A DNA stretch of 64,000 bases, from contig JAGTJL010000009.1 of assembly GCA_020746875.1 (NCBI GenBank), forward strand, positions 2,232,001 through 2,296,000, read 5' to 3'. The DNA is from Rhexocercosporidium sp. MPI-PUGE-AT-0058. Taxonomy: Eukaryota; Ascomycota; Leotiomycetes; Helotiales. The notes under the pieces are model-generated. The model was given only the letters and a program-made list of their open reading frames with translations. It made no database searches and had not been told where the DNA came from. The position numbers and the translations under genes are program-made. Shown in pieces: positions 34,567 to 46,000 of this stretch; the first letter of the stretch is position 1, and every line of letters begins with the position of its first letter.

Positions 34567-36478
34567 TTTGTGATGCTATGAGCTTGACGAGTCGGTATGA
34601 AGAATATCAACGGGGACTCAAACCGAACTCGAGAATGGGGTTCTCGTAATTATATCATATCACATTACCTGATTTTAAGTTTCCTGTAAGCTGCTGACAC
34701 GGTCGCATAGTAGCACATGTTATGCCATGCCATTAATCGTATGTACAGTACTGCAAGATACACAATAGGTATGCAGTGAGACAACCACCAGTGCTGCATC
34801 CCGCCATAAAAAGAAAAAATACCCGTAGGTCAGCTATCTCTCAGCAAGAACAAGGATTTCCGCTTTCCATATCTGCATCGATCTGGTAAGCGCGAAATGT
34901 CAGTCTCATACCGACCTTCCTATTATTGATGGATAATCTCAATATTCGCTGCGCCAAGTAAAGCATATTACCTAGAGAGTCAAGACAGTGCATCGTGAAC
35001 CCTGAAACTCCGTATCTGATTCGCTAATCTGGGGTTCGCACAGTTGTAGTCAGAACTGCTGCTGCGGGCTGACTCCACTCCCGCTGCAGCTGCAGGGCCC
35101 ATCTTCTGTATGAAGACCGTTCGGTTGGCTGCATACTACGGAATACCGTGGCTTGGTTTGTCTGGCTGCTGTCGTGCCCTATATCGACAGCTCGAGTGTA
35201 CGATTGCATCTTCAGGGTTTCTAAGATGTTTCGCCCTAGGAAATGCGGTGGCGTTCTCGAAGCCTACCTCTCCTACCTGTCCCCCAATCGAAACCCCACG
35301 ATATCTTGGCTGTTTGAGTTCCGTTGTATCAGGAATGTTTTCCATCTCATCAATACGACGTCCCGACTCAATCCAGTATGTAACGCAGGGAGAGTGTGCA
35401 ACCCAGGTTCAGTGTGCAGCAAGACGACACTGGGGTGACCTAGATAGATCATCCCAAGGCGATCCCGGGGCCTACCGTATATTAAACAGCGGCTCTAGTA
35501 CTAGTAGTATAGGTGCCCTTGGGGATCTGATAAGTAGCGACAAAGCCATATATTTATCCTCGGTAGGTTTGTTGGTCTGGACTCCATCGTGACTAACTAG
35601 CACGTTGGCGATCCCATAATTCCCCTGCCGTACCTCGTCTTGTATATTTGTATCGTCCAGTCCCCCCTCCTCTGCGTTGCTTGTGCTCCATTGCTTTTTT
35701 CCGTGTCATACAAACTTATCCCAATCATAGTAGTCATGATGACGAAAAGCAAAATTCGTTCGTTTAATGCCAATAGTAAATACGGTCCTCAAACCAGTGA
35801 GCTGCAGCTTGCCTTGGAGCTAAATCGCAAGACGTGGTCATCTCGCCAACTTCGAATTTGATATAGAATTCCTCCGAATCAGTGGTCAGCGCTGTCGCCG
35901 TCGCTATGTTCTGCCTTGTCGCCGTACCGCCGTCCGTATGGGTCAAACGCCTCGCGCAGAAAGAGCTCGTACTGCTCTTGCTTTGCCTTCGTGCGCTTCA
36001 GAGGAGAGTGGAAATCAAAGTTGAGTCGAAATCCATATTGCATGGCTTAGTCGTAATCTCAAGTGATTGGAGAGAACTTCCTTTACTGCCTGTCCGGTAA
36101 GCGTGGGTTTCAAAAGCGATGTAGCAAAGCAGAACTCCGTCACTACGTGCCCACTGACAGTTCTCTTCTTGTCAGTCAGGCGGCGCATGGAGCAGTTTGG
36201 CATTGTCGTCAATCCGTGAGTTACATGAATTTCCAAGAAGGCGGGAAACTGCCCGTTTCGTTTTTTTGCCACCTCGGAGAATGATATCACCGTTGCTAAA
36301 TATCTCAACCAAAACCTGGATAGCTTAATCATGACGCAGTTTTACTCATGTGATATTTGCTAAGTCGTCTGTAGCTGCTCTCTAGGATCACATGGCTGAC
36401 GGTTTTCTGCCCATTGCAGAATATCGGACAAAGGTTACGAAATTGTCAACATCAACTTCAGTTCGCTTAACCACCAGC
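34567..36478. other. Intergenic, contains one copy of a diverged repeat
   Basis: I see no supported gene. Plus-strand frames at 35110-35592 lack recognisable content. A segment near 34945-35076 is similar to one near 39430-39580. Confidence 0.5.
34945..35076. repeat. Diverged dispersed repeat, copy 1
   Basis: A stretch containing GAGAGTCAA, then GCATCGTGAAC and CTGAA, then TTGCTAA-like and GGCTGAC words recurs in the same order and orientation at 39430-39580. Many substitutions separate the copies. It is recognised by eye. Confidence 0.6.
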
Positions 36479-37805
36479 CTACAATCCGCCGCCGGTTCCG
36501 ACTCTCCTGCTACTCAATGTCAGCAGGCGCTTCAAGCAGGAAACGACCAGAAGAAGAAAAGCCGAAAGAAAACACACCTCTTCTCCCCAAACGTCATGAC
36601 GGCCAGGAAAGCCGCCAGCTTCAACTGCTCACTCCACACCTCGTTCTCCAACCACCTGATCCTCGCCGCGATCTTAACGGGATTCATTTTGCTATGCAGC
36701 TTGGCCGACACGAAAACCGCTAGAACCTCTCTATCTTCGAGCTTGGGCTTCTTGGTTTTGCCCATGCCCCAGAACTTGCCTTTGGCTTCTTCCGCATTCG
36801 CCGCAGTTGCCACGTCGGCCTCGGACCCGAGTTGGAACAGACACATGCCTCGCTCATTCTTACGGTCGAGCATGCACCAGTCGTGGCTTGGGAGCACGCG
36901 GTCGCTACATAGTGAGAGTACCGCGGGGTGGTGCTCGCATTGCTTCCAGCGGAAGACTTGCATTTCTTTCACGGCGGGGTCTAGTTCCGAGGGCACTGAG
37001 AATTTGAATTCGCAGTACTCTTTGGTGAGATCTGGGAGAAGTCGTGTTAGCTTGGCACTCTCAAGTGAGAATGAGGAGATGGGATAGGCAGGTGGGCGTT
37101 GTGTTTTTGGGGGCGGTGAAGCTGAGGAGAAAGGACCAGGCGACTTACGCACTCCAATATCCAAAATCGTAGTCTTGAATTGTGCCGTAGGGTCATACAC
37201 CGTATTCAAAATAGTGCCCTTTGAATTTTTCTCAATGGACTCCACGTACCCTAATATTGGGCCCGTCTTGTCCGGCCCATAGTGCAGCGTCACAGGGATG
37301 ATGGTATTCTCAGCGTCCGAGGAGCCAGTGTTGGAAACCCTGATTGATGTAAAGCCTATGGCTATGTAGAAGAGTGGCAATGGTCGCTGGAGGGTTTCAT
37401 CGTATAGGGTGGAGATCACGATGTCACGGTAGGATTCTTTGTACAAGACCGTTTCGCTGTGGGGAAAGATGAAATTAGCCTTGACTACGAGAGAGTACAC
37501 GAGCATAAGAGGGAGGAATGAAAGTGACGCGCTTGGGAAACACTGTGTGAGATGATGGTTAGCTTTGATTGTTCATTTTCTTGACTGCAATCTAGAAACG
37601 GGTAGAGGCAAGTGAAATACGTACTGGAAGTCCCTGGCTTCATCGGAGGGACAACAGCTATTGGTACCAGTTCCCCGGTCAGAGGAGAAGATGTGAAAGA
37701 AGCGATAGGTATCTCAGCCTTCTGCACTTCCGGGACTTCCTGCCAATAGCGCTTCTTCTTGTCCGGAACTAATTTGAGCATATCCTTGAACTTTGATGAG
37801 CTCAT
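36479..37805 (-). CDS. Fungal protein of unknown function, four exons
   Basis: The gene begins at 37805 (MSSSKFKDMLKLVPDKKKRY). Likely exons are about 37630-37805, 37149-about 37540, 36578-37031 and 36479-36506. The first splice is uncertain because GTACGT and GTATTT donors give different phases. The second intron (37032-37148) is 117 nt, divisible by three and free of stops, but has GTAAGT, a CTAAC branch and a CAG acceptor, so it is probably real. The last intron (36507-36577) gives a short tail ending near FGEKRR; without it the frame runs to 36532. Beta-strand-like segments dominate the middle (HSETVLYKESYRDIVIST), and a WLENEVWSEQLKLAAF helix precedes the end. This resembles a tubby/LURP1-like arrangement only loosely. 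I do not recognise the family. Confidence 0.65.
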
Positions 37806-39429
37806 TATGAAGACGGTTCGGAATTCCGGTAGTGATAACGGGACTGCTGTTCGAACTTTGGAGATTATGGCGTAGATTGAATTGAGTGGACAGGAGATGA
37901 ATCCGTTAATTTATTGTTCTATTAAGCTGTCAACATGGAACGGCCGGTTTATATCGATTCTCTCAACTTCTCCATCAGTCGACTCATGATTGATACCGTC
38001 CTTCCTTCCAAACATCGCTTGCTGCACTTCGTGTATCTCCCCCATCAGAGCGATCAATTACGACGCAAAACGGCACAAAAAGTCCAGCATGATCTGCAGC
38101 TACAATTGCCATACCAGAGCAGCCATGCAGCCAATGATAAGGCCAGTTGATCAGGCAATCACTTTCTAGAAGCAAGTCAGCAGCTCACGAAGTATCCGAA
38201 AAGAACGAGATCGACAATGGTGAGTATTTTGCGTGGTGGCGCAGTCAGTATGCTTCGATGATGTGGATGGCTACTTGCGCGTCCTGCTGTGAGGTGGATG
38301 GACGTTGCGGTTTAGCCGGTGCGATTTGCCTACCGAGAAATTCTGCATGGGAAAGGCAAAGCACGGCAAGACCAATACCAAATGCAAGAAAGTTAAGCAA
38401 AGCTTGCATAGCCTTCGGAAGCAGATATGAGGCTGAGGCTGGGAATTTGGTTGATGGGGTAAGAGATGTTCAAATGGCGCATCTTTGCCCCGTTTTATGT
38501 GTTGTTCTGCTGGTTGCAAGCTAAAGTGATCTAGCGAGCATTCCGATCTGATAATTCTCGAACTGTGCGTATATCAAGCTTCTGTGTGGGTTGAAATGAA
38601 CTACTGACATCTGTAATGTCCCTAACTTCACCTGATCGGTCGCGTCTGTGGGATGCATATTTACAACGCCCTGCCGCAAACAACTTGACCTCAGAGAGAG
38701 TGAACAAGTTCCACATACTAGCTAGAAGAGTAGAATAAAATCCTTTCAAAGTTACTTATTCAAAATAAGCATACTTCTAGATGAGAAGATGGGGAAATTT
38801 TAAAGATGGCCTGGTACAAAATGAATACTCCGATTGTGCACCCAACACTAGCTTCAACGTCTTCATCCTACCCAAGTACCAGATGAATAACATATTTTTA
38901 CCCATTTCAAAAGCCTTTTTAACTCCCCTGTAGAAGAAAAACAGCGATGTAAGATCCAAACAAGCAACCGAGGGTAGATCGGTATACATGCTGAGATTTT
39001 GGGTACTAAGAATCAATGGGTATCCATCTCCCCTACTGCACCCTGTTGTATTCTTCAACACTGCACTGACTATAATACAGATGAGCAATTTAAAGAGTAT
39101 GTACTCCAATTTCTTAATTCATAACAACCTAAATTAACAGTTCCAAAGATTTTCAATCTTACCGAATTGATCAAGGATAAAGCCCAGTAACCTTTACCTC
39201 TTACCTTTCTTCCTCGCGAAGAGTAGTTGAACAAATTTCATAGATATTGTCATAATATTATCGTTCTGAGAAAGATTAAAGATGGTTGTCTTTGGGTTGG
39301 GGGCTGTTGGTTGATTGACTCGGAGATTCGGGATTTGAGGGATCTTGGGGAAGGTCCGAGGTTCTCCTCACCTAGTATGTTTGGGAGTGCTTGTGCTAGA
39401 TTGCCAGATAATTACATCGCAGAGATATT

Positions 39430-39580
39430 TCGTATTCGTTGAGTCTGAGTTTCCGCTGTACCAGTTAAAGCGTGTCACCGCGAGAGTCAACATCTTGCAT
39501 CGTGAACGCTGAAGTTCTGCATCTAGTTTGCTAAAAAGAGAGTTGGAGTATTTTCAGAATTGCCACTGCCGGCTGACACT
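39430..39580. repeat. Diverged dispersed repeat, copy 2
   Basis: This is the partner of the segment at 34945-35076, in the same orientation, about 4.5 kb away. Shared words in order are GAGAGTCAA, GCATCGTGAAC, CTGAA, GCTAA and CGGCTGAC-like. Confidence 0.6.
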
Positions 39581-40370
39581 TATATGGTATGAAAAGAATA
39601 AATTTGAATGAGATGAGATGAGATGAAGAAATGTCAATTCCGAGAAGAAGAAGTTTCTTTGTGCACATTGGCCATTTTCATACTTTATATACAACACCGC
39701 CCTACCTGGCTACCCGGCTACCTAGCCAGATCAATACACAACAGGGAACACAATGTCTATCCAAGAGAATGAAATGACTGCAAACCGCGATATGTACAGC
39801 ACCTCACACACGTCTTAAAAAGATAATAGAATACTTGAACGGAAGCGAGGTAAGACTTTAACGACGGAATAACTAAATATGTACAGTACTATGCCTGCTG
39901 CGTACTTCCTACCTCTCATTATATCATCGATTCCCTATTGAATACGTCACAAAATGAAATGGAATGTCCTTAACATAAAAAGCCACAAGCCGCTTTTGAA
40001 AAACAGAGAGCCGTGACCTCGCTTCCTCTCTCCCTAACGGAAACAGATAAATAGCATCCGGATTCCCGCATCCATCTACCGCAACCCACAAGCAAACCAC
40101 TTAAGTTACCTACTCACCTACCTACCAACCAACCCACCCACCCATTCCACGCCTGAAAGAAACGAGGTCTTATATCATACCAAGCAGACGCAATATGTCT
40201 TTTCATTTCGAATCGGATCTCGGGAGTCAAGCGAAAAATGATGCGAAGTGGCGAATTCTCATTTCCAAAGGAAGCGGCAACCTACGATGATGTGATATAA
40301 CACGACGTCTACTATGTCATCTCACGATCAACTAATCAAAGAAGTCAATTCCTAAAATAAACTAAAAAAA

Positions 40371-40400
40371 AAGAGAAGAAAAGAGAAGAAAAGAGAAGAA
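40371..40400 (+). repeat. 10-bp unit, three exact copies
   Basis: AAGAGAAGAA is repeated three times without mismatch, preceded by a short A run. It is intergenic and purine-only, as expected of slippage. Confidence 0.9.
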
Positions 40401-41873
40401 TAAAAAGACGAGGTGGAGGCGACGGAATTCCGCAATCCGCATACCAGGCAACGAACGATTACCTACCTAGTTAGTCATCTCACGATGATAAATTGAACCC
40501 CCTATCCCACCCCCCATTTGAGTTCCAGTAAGAAAAAGACGAAAGAAGAAAGACGAGGTGAGGTGGAGGCGAGCTTACGCAAGATCACCTCTTAGATCGA
40601 GTTTGAGGCACAGAATGCAAAAAACACAAAAGGGACAGATGACCAAACATCCTTCGTCCTTCGCTTAGGCTTAGGCTTCTTTCTTCCTAAGCGAAGCGAA
40701 GGGGGAGGGAGGCAGGATTCTCAGCTCAGCTCAGCTCACTCTCTCACGAACTACCACCCACCCACTCGCCTCCTCCTTCGAAGTTATGTTAGAGAGAGAT
40801 TACTAACACCAATACACGAGAGAAGGTGGACGGAAGGATGGACGGACGGGACTAACGGGACTGACTCCCCCACCCCCACGAATAAACAAAAATCTATTGG
40901 AGTGGGAGGGAGGGAGAAATAGATGCCTCGATCTAACTAAAGAAAAAAAAAAAAAAACCTAGACAAAACCGGATAGGTACACGATACATATTATCCCTCC
41001 TCTGCTTTTACTCCCTCCGTATATTTCTCCTTGGGGGTTTGGTTTGGTTTAGCTTAGCTTACTCCGTAAGAGAGGGGGAGGTGCAAGTACAGGACAGTAT
41101 GCAGGGGCGGGAATCGTCCGTTTTTTCTTGGCAGATCTGGGTGCTGGGCTGAGCTGGCTGGCTGAGCTGTCTGGCTTTTCTGTTCAGGGGGCTGAGTTTG
41201 CTAAGCGAAAATTGGAAAGCCGTCGGGGATAGCAGATCTACACCTACAGGAGAAGCCTCGGCAGTCAACCTCATCTCATGGAAATACCTGGGCATGGGCT
41301 TCACAAAGGGAAGGAAGATCACGAGTTAGAAAACAGGTTTGAATAGAGGGAAGATAGAGGGAATGCAGTGTGATGAGTATTCAAATCTTGTGGTATTGAA
41401 TTGAATGTATGAGGGAGACTTCTGTCTATCCATCTCTGTCTCAAATAACTAACTCTACAATCCACGGCGATGCAGTGCATCAAGCCTCTCTCTTTCTCTC
41501 TTCCCATCCATCCACACGTCATCCAATTACTATAATGCAGTGCGGTTCAATGCAATGTGAAGTAGAAAGCAAACCCCCAGAACGCCATGCTAATGCAGAT
41601 GATGAGAAAAGGAAAACGTAGTAGACACATAACTCCATCCAATCGTCCGTCCATCCATCCAAATCAGATCCAGAATCCGTCCAATTCAAAAGGAACAGGA
41701 TGTAAAAACAACTCCTTCCCTTTATCATGTCATGTTCTTCGAGATCCGTCAGATCGATTCGACATGTGACCCAATTTTCCTTTCCTTCCTTCCATTCATC
41801 CATCCAGCTCAAAGTAACAAAAGAAATTCGTATGTCCCATCCACAATCAAGGAATGGTAGGTATGTATGATCA

Positions 41874-43064
41874 TTAAGCGTAACTGTTGCGCTCTCTCTG
41901 GCCTCCAAGCAAGCGCGAGAAGATGTTGCCGCTCATGAGGCGCGGCTTCTTAGCCGGCTTCTCCTCGATGACTTCACGCTCGATCTCATAAGGAAGCATG
42001 CCATGCTTGTGTTGCGGGTACAAGATCTGGTGCTCCATCTCGATCTGCACGATATCACGAATGATAGGATCGGGACTCGTGTTGTTTGCGCCGCGACAGT
42101 ATTGACCTTCCTGCTCAGCCTCCATCTCCATGTAGCTGCCGATGCTGGAGTTGGGGGTTGCAGAGCGCGAGATCGAGTCCACGTAAGAAGAGGCTGAGGA
42201 GGAGACAGTCGAGTAGGTGTCTGCTGTGCCGCTGCGTGCGAGGCCAGGGACTTCGGTGGAGGGAGGCGGGGAGTCGTCGCGGATGTTGGCAGATCGGGGG
42301 CGCCCAACCACCATGCCGGTTGGGTCGACGTATTGGCCATCGCATGTCTGCTGTGCTTGATAGCCTGGCAGCCAGTATTGACTCGCGGACTCGTATTGCA
42401 TTCTGTGCTGCTCCTCCTCGGCCAATTGCTGTTCTCGTGCAGCTCTCTTGCGGGCCTCCTTCATGCGAGCGTACTCTTGCTTTCTCTCGATCTCGTGGCG
42501 GATGGGCTCGAGGAAGGGGTCGAGGTGGGTGTAGAGATCATCTTCACTGATGTTGAGGTCCCAGTCGAGGAGGAAGAGGAGTTGCTTCTCCATGAGGTTG
42601 ACTTCGGTTCTGGAGAAACCGAAGTTCTCGTAGCCTCGGACTTTGGTGTACTCGGCCCAATGCTTGTTCTTGGGTGAGGAATCGTTCAGGAATTTTGCGG
42701 AAAGGATGAGTGCAGCGAGGAAGATTCGGTGTACGGTGCACCTTAATCCCTTGGCCACGGGAGGAAGCTTCTGCCTTAATCTCTCGAGGTACACCAATGT
42801 GGTCATGAGTGTTGGTACTTGAACGTTTGATTTACGGACCAAGTTGCTGATGAAGCGCTCGAGGGAAGGGAGGGACGCCGACTCGGAGGAATCTTCCGGG
42901 GGTGATTGAGGAGGGGAGGGAGGTAATGAGTGGGAGGTGACCCGTTCACACTGGATAACTTCTGATGCCTTGATGGCAAGATATGTGATCATGTCAGTGC
43001 TAACAGGAGTGTAGATGAAGCGTTCCAAGGCGGCCTCGTTCATTTCTCTTGAAGGGAACGACAT
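41874..43064 (-). CDS. Pho85-type cyclin of the Pcl1/Pcl2 class
   Basis: A single frame of 396 residues from the ATG at 43064 ([20 protein letters not shown]). A longer start at 43157 would add 31 residues that do not look conserved. The cyclin box spans roughly residues 65-190, with [42 protein letters not shown] and [24 protein letters not shown]. This is the PHO80/PCL pattern that binds the Pho85 (PhoA/PhoB) kinase. The C-terminal half is Ser/Pro-rich with a coiled coil ([15 protein letters not shown]). A PAKKPRL-like basic patch near 375 may be a nuclear signal. By family it acts in G1 progression and polarity. Its 5' flank is unusually long, so heavy transcriptional or leader control is plausible. 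Confidence 0.9.
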   Translation of the reverse strand: MSFPSREMNEAALERFIYTPVSTDMITYLAIKASEVIQCERVTSHSLPPSPPQSPPEDSSESASLPSLERFISNLVRKSNVQVPTLMTTLVYLERLRQKLPPVAKGLRCTVHRIFLAALILSAKFLNDSSPKNKHWAEYTKVRGYENFGFSRTEVNLMEKQLLFLLDWDLNISEDDLYTHLDPFLEPIRHEIERKQEYARMKEARKRAAREQQLAEEEQHRMQYESASQYWLPGYQAQQTCDGQYVDPTGMVVGRPRSANIRDDSPPPSTEVPGLARSGTADTYSTVSSSASSYVDSISRSATPNSSIGSYMEMEAEQEGQYCRGANNTSPDPIIRDIVQIEMEHQILYPQHKHGMLPYEIEREVIEEKPAKKPRLMSGNIFSRLLGGQRERNSYA

Positions 43065-46000
43065 GTTGTATGATGTATGTTGATTTCGGAGGTGTGTGGT
43101 GTTGTTGAATCGATTGCGGTGCAAGCAAATCGAAGCCAGGGAGAATATAAATATCAATTGCTAATGGGTATCTTTATATCGTAGTCTAGAGTCGTGGTCT
43201 TTCGTATTGTGGAATTATACCTAGCAAAGCTGCTTGCTATTGTGGCTTGTTGATATTGTTGTTGGGCGAGCCGAGGGGGCTGATCAGGCTGAGGGTGCTG
43301 GCGAGGCTGTGAATAGGAACACAAATCTGCAGGGCGGAATTGTGGATCTGGATCGGCGAGGGGAACAACGAAGAATGAATTGTCGGTTAGACTTGGACAA
43401 GGACTCGGACCGTGAAAGGAGAGCAATGCAATGCAGTGGAATGTAAGCGGGGAACAGGAACAGTAAAGTAAGGCTGGGAGAAGGGCGGGCGTGCGTGTAG
43501 CGAGGTAGTTGTAGCGGAGCACAAGTACTGTGTGGTGGAACGGTGAAGGCCGGTGGTTAAGGATTGTGGGGTGGCTGCGGTGCTGCGTATATGAAGAAGT
43601 TGAGTTGTCGTGACAAAGTTTCCGACCAGCGGAGAGAATCAGGCGCAGATGCCGACTAGAGTGGAGGTTGTTTAGCTGGCGCAGCGCAGAAACCTCACAA
43701 AGTCATGCAAAATGCAACGGCCGCAAGGGGGAGAGTCGGGAGAGTCGTCGAGAGAAGGCGGAGGCGATGATGATTCGCAAGCAGCCAAGCCAAGGAAGAA
43801 GGGTTGCGAGTCGTGCTTGGGAGTTCGAGTTCGAGTTCGGGTAGAGAGAGTGGAGAGCGAGTGAGAGGATGAGTGGATGAGGGAAGGATGATGCCTTTAT
43901 CAAATGCCGCCTCGCTAGATGCCTGGGCGATGAGCCTGGAAGGAAGATGCTGGCTGATCTGATGGGGATGGGCCACGGACGGGACGATCAGAAAGCAAAT
44001 CGAGCCAAGCTGCGCACAAGAGTTGCTCAAGTAGGACGAGGAATCCGACTGGTACGTCCGTACTATCCTGCGATGCAAAGTCGCCGAAACGATGTTGATG
44101 ACTGTGGGAATTCCTGGGGATGGAGGGATGCAGGGGCGCACAGACGCAGGGGCGAGCGAGTGAGCGAGGGTTGACAGTTTCTTTCGTCTGTTCGCAGCAG
44201 ATCTTCGCACAGCAAAAGCGGGAGCAAGTCCGAGTGTTTCGTTTCGAGGGGTTGGAGATAATGTACTCCTGAGGGGATGTGATGCGAGGTGATGTGATGC
44301 GAGGGAGTGCACGGGAAGCCGGACGGAGGGTAGGTTCGAGTTCTCTGACTGACAGCTGCACCTGATTATCCGACTGACACCGGGTCGTCGAGATATGAGA
44401 GAGGGTGGAGGAGGTAGGTGCGAAGTCGAGGTCGAGGTCGAGGTCAAGTGAGAGAGGGAGGGCGAGACGTGGGATGGGGGAAGTAACAGCCTCCGAATAG
44501 ATGAGGGTGTGGAGGATATATGTATGTATCCTACGAACTGTATGGCTTGAGGAAGGGGAAGGGAAGGAAAGGGTATGTGAGAGGTAGGGTCCAGTGAATG
44601 GCGACGACCGAATCAAGGCTCGACGCCAGGAGGTCGTCTACTATGGACCGACTTGTTTTTAATTGTTTCCACACACGCCGTCTAGGAGTATTTTGGTCGT
44701 TCGTCCAATTCCAGTCGCCAGTCGCCAGTCGCCTGGCTTGTCTCCAGTAAGGAGTCTGGCTGAGGCCGGCTGGATGGTTGGCGGTGGTTGGCCCACGCTG
44801 CTGGCCACCCAAATCGAGGCCGCGCGATGCCTTTGCCCCTACAGTACTAGACGCTGGGAAGCTCAGTGCTGGAATGCTGACCGACCCCTCGTTCCAAAAA
44901 CGGCCCAGCAAAGTGGATGCCAGTTTCAGCCCACTTGCGCAGGGGGAGGATCGAGGATCGACTGGCAAGGAGGGGATTGGAGATGGAGGGGTGGATGCAG
45001 GGGGGTGCAGGACAGGAGGGGGCAGAAAGGAGGCAGGGTATGGTAGGTAAAGTAAGGTTGGGTATGGATCTGGATCTGGATATGGATATGGAGATCTGGA
45101 TGTGGTATGGCAAGTCGAGGCAAGGCGAGGCAAGGCGAGGCAAGCAGGCTACCACAAGTCCACCTGTATGGAGGGATAGACAAGCAACTGGTCGGTCTGT
45201 GGCACTGGAGAAAGGTATTCGCTGGCTGACCTCTGTCCTCTAACCTCTGTCCTCTGTCCTCTGTCCTCTGTCCTGCTGTTCAACTTCTCCTGATTCTGCT
45301 TCCGTGTTTCCAGACTGCAGCCTCCTGAGCCGGTTCGTTCGGTTCGTCGATATATTCTCCGTTCAAATCTGCGCCGTATTGGGACTGCGGCCAATAGATA
45401 TCCAAAGCAAGGCCACCAAGGAGATCCTGAAACAGGACGAAGTCAATCAATCAATCAATCAATCGAGCAGTCGGTCAATGGACCGCTTTCAAAGTTGTTC
45501 CGGACAGTAGTGAGATATGCAATAAGTCTCGCAATAATAGTCTTTCTTTCTGCCAGAGAGAATGCAGGTCGACGATAGAGGGTTGCTGGTTGCTGCTGGC
45601 TCTGGATAAATGTGCTTCCTTCCGTGAGGAGAGGGAGGGAGGAAGAGATCCCGTCACCGTAATTAATGTATCGGGTCATGCACTCGTGAGGAGGTTGGAG
45701 ATATCACCGCCTGTTAATTTTTACTCATTCTTTGCATTTTTTTTCCTGTTCCGCAGTTAGAGATGGTTGGGGTTGGGCTGCAATCTAGTGAGTGAGTGGA
45801 AGTGAGCGAGTGAGTTGTTCATCCTCCTGCGTCATAGATGGCGGTGAATGGGAATGCGTTCAACGGTCATCCTCTCTGCTCTCCATCACGCAGCATGCAC
45901 TTCCTGGTCTCTCGAGTCAGGAGTGGAAGTGAAGCAGCTGATTGCTGGTCGCTTGATGTGGTGGTGGTGGGATGAACGGTCTCAAGCGAAGTTTATCCCC

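Larger units (their letters stand above)
37806..41873. other. Long gene-free region with simple repeats
   Basis: Over 4 kb hold no convincing coding sequence. Present are the second copy of the diverged repeat (39430-39580), a (GATGA)n tract (39607-39626), CTACC-rich tracts near 39700-39730 and 40110-40145, an exact 10-mer triplicate (40371-40400), and a poly-A run near 40943-40958. The last part is probably the 3' UTR of the cyclin gene. Confidence 0.55.

Noticed and set aside
35110..35592. 160-codon plus frame
   Set aside because: It has no recognisable motif and irregular composition, and it lies near a repeat in gene-poor DNA.
43695..45133. Overlapping minus-strand frames of 250, 233 and 200 codons
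   Set aside because: They overlap in different frames, are low-complexity Ser/Pro/Leu, and lack any domain. Pyrimidine-rich leader DNA explains them better.
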